Assembly (NCBI GenBank): GCA_000332255.1
Contig: KB235926.1
Location: 4,121,018-4,185,017 of the forward strand
Direction: 5' to 3'
DNA length: 64,000 nucleotides
Origin: a cyanobacterium PCC 7702
GTDB lineage: Bacteria > Cyanobacteriota > Cyanobacteriia > Cyanobacteriales > Nostocaceae
Positions 36,487 to 43,946 of the stretch are shown piece by piece. Made by a program: the position numbers and the translations under genes. The notes under the pieces are model-generated. The model was not told the origin of the DNA, made no database searches, and saw only the letters and a program-made list of their open reading frames with translations. The stretch's first letter is position 1; every line of letters starts with the position of its first letter.

Positions 36487-38298
36487 ATGCCAATTGGTTT
36501 TAGAAATACAAACGAACTGTGGGCTACAATTTTAACCGAGACTTTAAAACGCTTGGGCTTAAAAAGCGCCGTAATTTGTCCTGGGTCACGTTCCACGCCT
36601 GTGGCGATCGGTTTTGCCCAGCAATCACCGCCTTTAGAAGTTATTTCCATTCTTGACGAACGTTCTGCGGCATTTTTCGCCTTGGGTAGAGCTAAAGCCA
36701 CTGGCATTCCCAGCGCAGTGGTTTGCACTTCGGGAACGGCGGGGGCAAATTTTTATCCAGCGGTGATCGAGGCCAAACAAACTCGCGTACCGCTTTTACT
36801 GCTGACAGCTGATAGACCGCCACAGTTGCGAAATTGCCACTCCGGACAGACGATTGACCAGTTGAAGCTCTACGGTCATTATCCTAATTGGCAAGCAGAG
36901 TTAGCTTTACCAACAGCAGAAATGGAAATGCTGGCTTATTTGCGACAAACAGTGATCCATGCTTGGGAACGATCGCTTTATCCGGTTGCAGGACCAGTGC
37001 ATTTGAATATTCCCTTTGCCGATCCCCTTGCACCTGTTCCCGATTCTACAGACTTGAGTAAGTTGCGATCGCAGTTTCATCCGGAAGATTTCTTTGCTGG
37101 AGTCACAAAATCTAACTTGTTTTGTAGTTCTTCAGGGAACCCCAAAAATTTGCGCAGTAAATTTTCGGGGACCCCGGCTTCCATAACTGGGTCTTGTGTG
37201 CCGGTAGAAGAATGGTTGCAATCAGACCGAGGTATAATTATTGCTGGCGTAGCGCAACCACACCATCCCCAGGAGTATTGCCAGGCGATCGCCCAACTCA
37301 GTCAGACTTTAAAATTTCCAGTTTTAGCAGAGGGACTTTCGCCGGTGAGAAATTATGCTGAGCTTAACCCTAATATTATTTCTACCTATGACCTGATTTT
37401 GCGCAATCAGCAATTAGCTAAACAGCTAGCACCAAAAATAGTGATTCAAATTGGTGAATTTCCCACTAGTCCGGTACTGCGTCACTGGCTCAAAAATACT
37501 GCTAGCAAATGTTGGGTAATTGACCCTAGCGACCAAAACCTGGATCCCCTCCACGGTAGGACAACTCATTTGCGCATGAGTGTGGAACAGCTGGTCAAAC
37601 ATTGTCTTAGTCAAGCAAAAACAGATTGTGGTGGACAGCTCTACCTGCAATGGTGGTGTAGTGCACAAGCTAAAGTTACTTCGGCTTTTGAGCAAATTTT
37701 CACTCATCAGTCTGATTTGCTGGAAAGTAAAATTGCTTGGTTGTTACCCCAAGTTCTACCAAAAGAAACTCCTGTGTTTATTGCTAACAGCATGCCGGTG
37801 CGAGATGTAGAATTTTTCTGGCAAGCAAATTGCTCTCACATCAAGCTTTTTTGCAACCGGGGTGCAAATGGTATTGACGGTACGCTGTCCACAGCTTTAG
37901 GAATTGCTCATCGCAATCAAAGCAGCGTTATGTTGACAGGAGATTTGGCTTTGTTGCACGATACCAATGGCTTTTTGGTGAGAAATAAATTTGTCGGACA
38001 CTTGACGGTTTTGTTAGTTAACAATAATGGTGGTGGCATTTTTGAAATGTTACCCATTGCCAAGTTCGACCCACCTTTTGAAGAGTTTTTTGCCACTCCC
38101 CAAGATATTGATTTTTGCCGGTTGTGCGCTACTTACGGTGTCGAATACGAATTGATTACTTGTTGGGAACAGTTGCAAAAAAAATTGAATCCCCTCCCAA
38201 CTGAAGGAATTAGAGTTTTAGAGTTGCGGACAAATCGCAAAGTTAATGCCAAGTGGCGTCAAGAAAATTTGGCTAATTTGGCGATGAATCTTTTTTAA
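36487..38298 (+). CDS. menD: 2-succinyl-5-enolpyruvyl-6-hydroxy-3-cyclohexene-1-carboxylate synthase
   Basis: Thiamine-diphosphate enzyme of phylloquinone/menaquinone synthesis, which joins isochorismate and 2-oxoglutarate. N-terminal signatures are SAVICPGSRSTPVAIGF and DERSAAFFALGRAKATGIPS; GTAGANFYPAVIEA follows. The C-terminal ThDP motif is MLTGDLALLHDTNGFL plus LLVNNNGGGIF. I chose the ATG at 36487, which begins IGFRNTNELWATIL; the longer frame from 36442 adds 15 unlikely residues. An extra segment of about 15-19 residues (SSGNPKNLRSKFSGTPAS) at about 216-234 is encoded by a repeat and sits in the linker between domains, where it may be tolerated. No essential motif is lost. Confidence 0.94.
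   Translation: MPIGFRNTNELWATILTETLKRLGLKSAVICPGSRSTPVAIGFAQQSPPLEVISILDERSAAFFALGRAKATGIPSAVVCTSGTAGANFYPAVIEAKQTRVPLLLLTADRPPQLRNCHSGQTIDQLKLYGHYPNWQAELALPTAEMEMLAYLRQTVIHAWERSLYPVAGPVHLNIPFADPLAPVPDSTDLSKLRSQFHPEDFFAGVTKSNLFCSSSGNPKNLRSKFSGTPASITGSCVPVEEWLQSDRGIIIAGVAQPHHPQEYCQAIAQLSQTLKFPVLAEGLSPVRNYAELNPNIISTYDLILRNQQLAKQLAPKIVIQIGEFPTSPVLRHWLKNTASKCWVIDPSDQNLDPLHGRTTHLRMSVEQLVKHCLSQAKTDCGGQLYLQWWCSAQAKVTSAFEQIFTHQSDLLESKIAWLLPQVLPKETPVFIANSMPVRDVEFFWQANCSHIKLFCNRGANGIDGTLSTALGIAHRNQSSVMLTGDLALLHDTNGFLVRNKFVGHLTVLLVNNNGGGIFEMLPIAKFDPPFEEFFATPQDIDFCRLCATYGVEYELITCWEQLQKKLNPLPTEGIRVLELRTNRKVNAKWRQENLANLAMNLF
37135..37177. repeat. Hairpin-forming repeat, copy A (inside menD)
   Basis: Begins GGGAACCCCAAAAATTTG, continues CGCAGTAAATTTTCGGGG, and ends ACCCCGG. 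The CCCCAAAAATTTGC arm pairs with the later AAATTTTCGGGG arm. It is read in frame as GNPKNLRSKFSGTP. Copies B and C are at 38311-38350 and 42861-42897. Confidence 0.88.
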
Positions 38299-38310
38299 AA
38301 GCAGCGATCG

Positions 38311-38350
38311 CCGGGGTCCCCAAAAATTTGCGCAGCGACTCCGAAGGAGT
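38311..38350. repeat. Hairpin-forming repeat, copy B (just after menD)
   Basis: Contains GGTCCCCAAAAATTTGCGCA followed by GCGACTCCGAAGGAGT; it shares the first arm and core with copies A and C but has a different second arm (ACTCC/GGAGT). It lies 12 bases past the menD stop. Confidence 0.8.
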
Positions 38351-38517
38351 ATCACCGTTACAATCCCAAGCTTAATCTAAATTTGTACTGTTTTTAACTG
38401 AATCTTAGCTCCTGTCGCTTGACTTTCTGTAGAAGATTTGGAGATAACTACGGTTACAATAAACTACGATAAATCTATCGATTTTTGGATATATGCAAGG
38501 GAGGTTGAGGAGCAAAA

Positions 38518-39019
38518 ATGGTACAGGCGATCGCTGTGACTTGGCTGCTATTGTTACTTGGTGACTTTTTTTCTACATTTTGCTATCATGTACCCGAGCA
38601 TGTTTTTGGTAGTCTTCACTTACAGACCCACCACTGTTGGAAAAAGGACTTTCGTCACTACGCGATTTTGACATTTAATTTTTGGGTTTTGTTAGACGGA
38701 ATTTTGGGGGCTTTACCTTATTTGTTAGTTGCGCTGTGGCTTTGGTCATTTTCGCCGGTAGGGGTTGTAGTTGGATTGCTATTCGGTCAGTTGCATGTGT
38801 GGTGGAGACACATAAACGCCCTCGGTTGGCAAACTCCAACCCTAGTGACTGTTTTATGTCAATTCGCCTTCATCACGACTCCCGAACAACACTGGCTCCA
38901 CCATCAAAAAAACTAACATTGGTTACGGGGATATTTTTACATTCTTCGATCGTCCGGCTCAAGGTTGGTTGCGATGGTTGCGTTTGCTCAGGTTGCGGTT
39001 TCGCTGCGGACGTTCCTAG
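38518..39019 (+). pseudogene. Fatty-acid hydroxylase/sterol desaturase-like gene with a frameshift
   Basis: The intact frame ends at 38916 after 132 residues. It has three to four membrane segments and His clusters HVPEHVFGSLHLQTHH, WWRHINALGW and TTPEQHWLHHQK, of the type that binds two irons in the fatty-acid hydroxylase superfamily. Removing one A from the seven-A run at 38906-38912 lets the frame continue TNIGYGDIFTFFDRPAQGWL to a stop at 39017-39019, which is the family's usual ending. The last His cluster, at the break, is retained. It may be a real mutation, slippage-tolerant expression or a sequencing error. The restored end overlaps the convergent ARMT1-like gene by about 30 bases. 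RBS GAGG-like sequence lies upstream. Confidence 0.72.
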
Positions 39020-40256
39020 AAGCAGGTGGAAAAACAAACTGTACCATACCCCACTGGCCGTTGGTTAACCAATGGGGGTCAGATTTCGCTACTGTTTCCA
39101 CAATTTGAGGTGGAATACCTGCTGCTACTTCTGACTTGAGCGTACGCAAAGCCACCAAAGGAACAGGTAAATAGGACACTATATCTGCCACATTAGTACT
39201 GAAATCCCAATGTCTGTCCCCTAGCAGTCTGCGATAATTGGCGTCGCCTTTTAACAGCAGTAAACTTGCATTTGCTAGTTGATTTTGTAGTGAATCCGGT
39301 ATTTCCCAGAACGCCAAAGGCGATGTCCAGAAATAATCTTCACAGAGAATTAATTTTTTTGAGGCTAGGTGTGCTTGTAATCTTTGAGCTAGATTTGCAA
39401 CCTTTTCATCACCAGACGTAGCTAAAAAATCTACAGTATCACCAACATCTTTAATTGTGGCATCAGAGACAAAAGTTGGGTGAGGCTTTAAGTGTAGTTG
39501 AATTTGATTAGCTATACCGGTAGTTAATAAAACATTTATTAGAGCGAGGTCGCATATTAATTCAAATCCAGCATTATCTGCTATGAAAACAATCTGTGCG
39601 GGTTGGCTGTTCAGTAAAAATTCTGTTAAATTCGGCACATCATCTACTAAAATATGTGCTTGTTGGGTGGCGATATCAAAACGAGTGCGATCGCTTTCAA
39701 AGGCTGACCACAAACTCAAGTCTGCTCGATTGCCCCAAAGGGCAAAATATAATAACGTAGTCAAAGCAGTTGGGAGATTTTGGTTTTTTTGTGAAATATG
39801 GGATAACCAATCTGTTAGTTGAGTGCACAAAGTAATAGTTGCATCCAAAGATGTTTTCAAACCTTGAGATTTTTGCAATTGGAACGGATCTACACCCTGC
39901 CACGCACCGGGGAGAAAATAATTAGTAATATTCAGGATGAGGCGGTAAAAATAAGTTTCGGCAAAAAACCAGGGAACATCTATCCAACGGTTTCCTTGGT
40001 ATGGTTGTAGATATTTTTGCCAAGCGGCGACATCTATACCCGTATCATCGCTAAGAGGAATTAAATAGCCGGATGGTAATTGTTTGGCTAGGTTTTCTAA
40101 ACCTTCATTTATGTGGGGTGGAAAATTGTTTTCGGCGATAACTCGGCGAGCGATCGCAGGCATTCTTTGGGTAACCGTAAATTCGGTAAAACTGCCAGTT
40201 TCTGCACCGATAAGAGGTTCTGGTAAGGGTAAGGAAGGAGCTTTTGTTTTCATCAC
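38988..40256 (-). CDS. Damage-control phosphatase ARMT1-like (DUF89) protein
   Basis: 422-residue metal-dependent phosphatase family that clears harmful phosphometabolites such as damaged sugar phosphates; the substrate here is unknown. Motifs: IVFIADNAGFELICDLALIN (the metal-binding DN and GxE), LHLKPHPTFVSDA, and LLLKGDANYRRLLGDRHW near the C terminus. The N-terminal helical domain (about 1-180) includes WFFAETYFYRLIL. It appears complete. Its 3' end overlaps the frameshifted hydroxylase tail on the other strand. Confidence 0.88.
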   Translation of the reverse strand: MMKTKAPSLPLPEPLIGAETGSFTEFTVTQRMPAIARRVIAENNFPPHINEGLENLAKQLPSGYLIPLSDDTGIDVAAWQKYLQPYQGNRWIDVPWFFAETYFYRLILNITNYFLPGAWQGVDPFQLQKSQGLKTSLDATITLCTQLTDWLSHISQKNQNLPTALTTLLYFALWGNRADLSLWSAFESDRTRFDIATQQAHILVDDVPNLTEFLLNSQPAQIVFIADNAGFELICDLALINVLLTTGIANQIQLHLKPHPTFVSDATIKDVGDTVDFLATSGDEKVANLAQRLQAHLASKKLILCEDYFWTSPLAFWEIPDSLQNQLANASLLLLKGDANYRRLLGDRHWDFSTNVADIVSYLPVPLVALRTLKSEVAAGIPPQIVETVAKSDPHWLTNGQWGMVQFVFPPASRNVRSETAT

Positions 40257-40422
40257 GAAAAAATTTCTTTTTCCCTTTTATTGTTTGGTTATTCTAACGT
40301 CCCTTGGCAAATACTTAAATACTTATTCATTTTTTATGACAAAATTTGTTTTTTTAGCATTGATTATAATTAAAATTCTGTTATTAGCAATTTTTCGGTC
40401 AGCAAGCTGCTAATTTTTTCTT

Positions 40423-41778
40423 ATGGCAATGACTGAAAGCATCTTTGGCAAAAAAATAAAAAAATATCTAAAAACAGCTAATACTAAATTTATCCGCATT
40501 CTTTGGTGTGATAATGCGAACATTATTCGCGCCAAATCGGTACATGTGGAAATGCTACCCTATTACTTCGAACACGGTGTTGGTATAGCTGCGGGACAAC
40601 AGGGAATTCCGGTAATGTACGACAGCGTGATTCCCAAAAGCGGTTTAGGGCCGGTGGGAGAAGTCAACCTAGTACCTGATTGGAGCACCTTAACAGCTTT
40701 ACCTTACTGTCCCAAACATGCTCGCGTCATGGGAAACATGATGCTTGAGGGACAAGCATGGGGACTGTGTCCGCGTCAATTTTTGATGCGAATGATACGG
40801 GAAGCTGAAAATCAAGGGTTGGAAATTCAAGCCGCTTTTGAAAATGAGTTTTATTTGTTGCGTGTAGATGCAGATACCATTTTACCTGTGGATTCTACCG
40901 TCTTTGCCTCTACCCAAGCTATGGATATTAGCTGGGAAGCGATCGATGATATTTCGGAAGCGTTGATTGCTCAGGATATTCCTGTAGAGCAGTATTATCC
41001 AGAATCTGGTCCCGGTCAGCACGAAATTTCCGTGCGATACACCGATGCGTTGACTGCTGCAGATAGGCAAATTGCTTTTAGAGAAACAGTACGAGCTGTA
41101 GCGCGACGCCACAATCTCAAAGCTTCTTTCCTGCCTAAAATTTTCCCGAAAGCAGCTGGTAGCGGTTGTCACATTCACCTGAGTTTGTGGCGCAATGGCA
41201 AAAATTTACTACCAGATCCGCAGGGTATTCACGGTTTGTCGACAGTGGCAAGAGAATTTATAGCTGGGATTTTGCATCATTTACCAGCGCTGGTGGCCTT
41301 GACGGCGCCTAGTGTCAATTCTTACTTAAGGATTCGTCCTCATTCCTGGAGCGGTGCTTTTTGTTGCTGGGGATTGGATAATCGGGAAGCTGCAATCAGA
41401 GTACCTTATGCTGTCAATTTTGGCAATCCTGCGCACTTTGAAATCAAAACCGCGGATGCAACAGCTAATCCTTACCTTGCTTTAGGTGCGGTAATTGCAG
41501 CAGGATTGGACGGCGTGCAAAAAAGTTTGCAGTTAGGAGCGCCAGTAGCTGTGGATCCTGGGTATCTATCAGCAAATGAGCGCGCTACCAGACAAATTGA
41601 TTTATTACCAACGAATTTAGGGGAAGCGATCGCTCGACTCAAACAAGATGAAGTTCTTCTTCAAGCTTTAAATCCCCAGCTAGCAACAGCTTTTTTAGCT
41701 GTACGGGAAGCAGAATGGGAAGCGATGAAGGATTGGGAATTACACGAACAAGTTAAGGTTTTGCTAGAACGATATTAA
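40423..41778 (+). CDS. Glutamine synthetase family protein (GlnA-like, not canonical GlnA)
   Basis: 451-residue member of the GS superfamily. It has the beta-grasp N-terminal domain (KFIRILWCDNANIIRAKSV) and the catalytic domain with AFENEFYLL, YPESGPGQHEISVRY, AAGSGCHIHLSLWRNGKN and LRIRPHSWSGAFCCWGLDNR. The ligands for glutamate, ATP and metals look present, but the sequence differs from nitrogen-assimilatory GlnA, and the C-terminal adenylylation-type region is absent. Relatives glutamylate amines such as polyamines or ethanolamine, so a gamma-glutamyl-amine ligase is likely but not shown. A decayed oxidoreductase gene lies 68 bases downstream. Confidence 0.85.
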   Translation: MAMTESIFGKKIKKYLKTANTKFIRILWCDNANIIRAKSVHVEMLPYYFEHGVGIAAGQQGIPVMYDSVIPKSGLGPVGEVNLVPDWSTLTALPYCPKHARVMGNMMLEGQAWGLCPRQFLMRMIREAENQGLEIQAAFENEFYLLRVDADTILPVDSTVFASTQAMDISWEAIDDISEALIAQDIPVEQYYPESGPGQHEISVRYTDALTAADRQIAFRETVRAVARRHNLKASFLPKIFPKAAGSGCHIHLSLWRNGKNLLPDPQGIHGLSTVAREFIAGILHHLPALVALTAPSVNSYLRIRPHSWSGAFCCWGLDNREAAIRVPYAVNFGNPAHFEIKTADATANPYLALGAVIAAGLDGVQKSLQLGAPVAVDPGYLSANERATRQIDLLPTNLGEAIARLKQDEVLLQALNPQLATAFLAVREAEWEAMKDWELHEQVKVLLERY

Positions 41779-41846
41779 TTTTGCTACCGATGCGAGTCCC
41801 AGTGGTAGCCTGAAAATAATAGTTTTAGCTCCCACACAAAAAGATT

Positions 41847-43100
41847 ATGCTGCGCAAACCCAAGAAAAGATGGACACCTTCAAACTGGGCAAGTTGGAAG
41901 CATTTTGGAATTGGGGAACAATACCCGAACAACTACTGGGAAGTATTGCGTGCTTTTTGGCGATCGCGCGATCGCTTACCCTACGCCTGGAATATCCTTA
42001 ACAAGGGAGTCTGCGACGGTTGTGCTTTAGGTACAACTGGTATGCAAGACTGGACGCTGGAGGGAATTCACGTGTGCAATGTCCGCCTGCGATTGTTACG
42101 GATGAATACCATGTCAGCCTTCCCTCCTCAACTTTTGGAAGATGTTGGTCTGCTGCAAACACAAAACGGTGCTAGCTTGCGCGAGTTGGGACGGCTTCCC
42201 CATCCGATGCTGCGTCAGCGAGGGGAAAAGGTTTTCGACTAATTAGCTGGGATGAAGCTTTAGAGCTGATCGCTTCACGCATCCGTGCTACCACGCCGGA
42301 CCGTCTCAGTTTCTATATTACCAGTCGCGGTACTGTGAACGAAACTTACTACGCAGTACAAAAAGCTGTGCGAGCAATGGGTACCAACAATATCGACAAC
42401 GCCGCTCGCATTTGCCATTCTCTCAGTGCTGCAGCACTCAAAAGCGCATTGGGGGTGGGTGCAACTACTTGCTCTTATCGAGACTGGATAGGTACTGATT
42501 TATTAGTTTTTATTGGCTCGAATGTTGCCAACAACCAACCTTTTACCGTGAAATACCTGCATTACGCAAAAAAAAGCAGGTACAAAAATTGTAGTGATTA
42601 ACACCTACCGCGAGCCAGGAATGGAGCGCTACTGGGTACCTTAGATTTTGGAAAGTGCTTTATTCGGGACTAAATTTGCGGAAGATTTCTTTTCGATCCA
42701 CACCGGTGGTGACATTCCATTTCTCAATGGCACAATCAAGCACACGATCGCTAATGGTTGGGTGGATGAGACGTTTATCCAGCACTACACCACAGGTAAA
42801 GCTACACTGGAAGCGCAATCTTGGGAAGAGTTAGAACGACTTTCCGGAAGTAAGCGCGAAGGGAACCCCAAAAATTTGCGCAGCAAACTTTCGGGGAGGG
42901 ATGCATGCCTTTGCCAAAATGGTTGCACAAGCCCAAGCGGTTTAATGCCAATTCGCGGTCGCTCGGGAGTACAAGGGGGCGCGCTCGTTGGGATGCTACG
43001 CCACAGCTTTTCCCGGTCTCAGACCAATTACTTTTGTAGACGCGGCTTTTCGTAGAGAAGGTGTACCGGACTACAACGCTCTCGGACGCCTGGAAAAAAC
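41847..43100 (+). pseudogene. Decayed FdhF/YdeP-type molybdopterin oxidoreductase
   Basis: Fragments of a formate-dehydrogenase-like protein of normally about 750 residues. The first frame (41847-42242) has KRWTPSNWASWKHFGIGEQ and NILNKGVCDGCALGTTG. A one-base loss near 42230 shifts the frame to [15 protein letters not shown] and [20 protein letters not shown] run of eight A at 42568-42575 shifts it again before [20 protein letters not shown], and a TAG at 42642-42644 interrupts ESALFGTKFAEDFFSIHTGG. A repeat element is inserted at 42861, after which MHAFAKMVAQAQ and GLMPIRGRSGVQGGA are recognisable, with about 50 residues lost between. The molybdopterin C-terminal half is missing. The 3' limit is approximate. 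Confidence 0.85.
42861..42897. repeat. Hairpin-forming repeat, copy C (inside the decayed oxidoreductase gene)
   Basis: Begins GGGAACCCCAAAAATTTG and continues CGCAGCAAACTTTCGGGG, nearly identical to copy A in menD. In the local frame it would encode GNPKNLRSKLSG, matching the GNPKNLRSKFSG of MenD. Confidence 0.88.
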
Positions 43101-43104
43101 AGCT

Positions 43105-43743
43105 TTAAGTACCCGCAATAGAACGCAGCTGCTCGTTCATGTAAGAGCGATCGCCCAGTACTTCCAACAAGGGACCGTAAACATCAAACTTGACTATGCT
43201 GATAGAACCAGCTAAAGCATTAATGCGATCGCGGTAACGCCCGAGGTCAATTCCTAACAAAGAACACAGAATGATGCGAATCGTTGCTTTGTGAGAGACC
43301 ACTAAAACATTACCAGTAGAATATTTAGCCTGAATTTCTGAAATCACAGCACACGCTCGATTAGCAATTTGCACTGCGGTCTCGCCTCCTGTAGGTGGAT
43401 TCCAAGCAGGTTCCGTCAACCAATGAATGTAATCGTCGCTGTAGTGCTGTTTTACATACTCGACAGTTTGACCTTCCCATTTTCCGTAACGGATTTCTTT
43501 CAGTCCGTCCCGCAGTTGCATTTCCATTCCAATTGCATTACACAAAGGTCTAGCTGTAGCTATTGTTCGCTTCATCGGACTCGCATAAATAGCTGTCCAA
43601 GGTAGAGAGCGATAAGCATCTGCAAACTCCTTGGCCATTACACAACCTTCGGGGGTTAGCTCTGGGTCTAATTCTCCACAGTAGCCCCCTGTTTTGCTAT
43701 AAATTGTTTCGCCGTGGCGCAGAAGATATAATTTTAAGCTCAT
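43105..43743 (-). CDS. Histidine phosphatase family protein (phosphoglycerate mutase-like)
   Basis: 212-residue cofactor-independent-looking branch of the histidine phosphatase superfamily. LYLLRHGETIYSKTGGYCGE carries the catalytic RHG, YASPMKRTIATARPLC the second Arg, ELDPELTPEG and KEIRYGKWEGQTVEYV the conserved middle, and VLVVSHKATIRIILCSLLG the second catalytic His. It could be a sugar-phosphate or alpha-ribazole phosphatase; the substrate is unclear. The gene is opposite in strand to the decayed oxidoreductase and their ends nearly meet. Confidence 0.88.
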   Translation of the reverse strand: MSLKLYLLRHGETIYSKTGGYCGELDPELTPEGCVMAKEFADAYRSLPWTAIYASPMKRTIATARPLCNAIGMEMQLRDGLKEIRYGKWEGQTVEYVKQHYSDDYIHWLTEPAWNPPTGGETAVQIANRACAVISEIQAKYSTGNVLVVSHKATIRIILCSLLGIDLGRYRDRINALAGSISIVKFDVYGPLLEVLGDRSYMNEQLRSIAGT

Positions 43744-43946
43744 GCATGCATCCTAGAAGTTACAAATTGAATTTATTTGGAAAAGCGATCGCTATTTGTA
43801 CTGCTAAATCTTACCTTCAGACTTTGCAATATATAAATCCTCCCAAATTCTATAGGAGGAATGACCAGCTTGTCACAACTAGCTTGCAGCAAGCACAAAG
43901 CATGCTTTCATTATTACCAACAAACTAAGTGCTTATGCTTTTTTAA

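Noticed and set aside
38682-39068. Separate 128-codon ORF overlapping the hydroxylase-like gene
   Set aside because: It is not the frame that carries TNIGYGDIFTFFDRPAQ; it is a shadow, and the family-like tail is better explained by the one-base shift.
42335-43215. Several small intact ORFs between the GS-like gene and the phosphatase
   Set aside because: Each is a fragment of one oxidoreductase in a shifted frame, not an independent gene.
43704-43928. 74-codon plus-strand ORF between the phosphatase and NB-ARC genes, as a missing sensor partner
   Set aside because: Wrong strand relative to the NB-ARC gene, no WD40 or TPR pattern, and it overlaps the phosphatase start.
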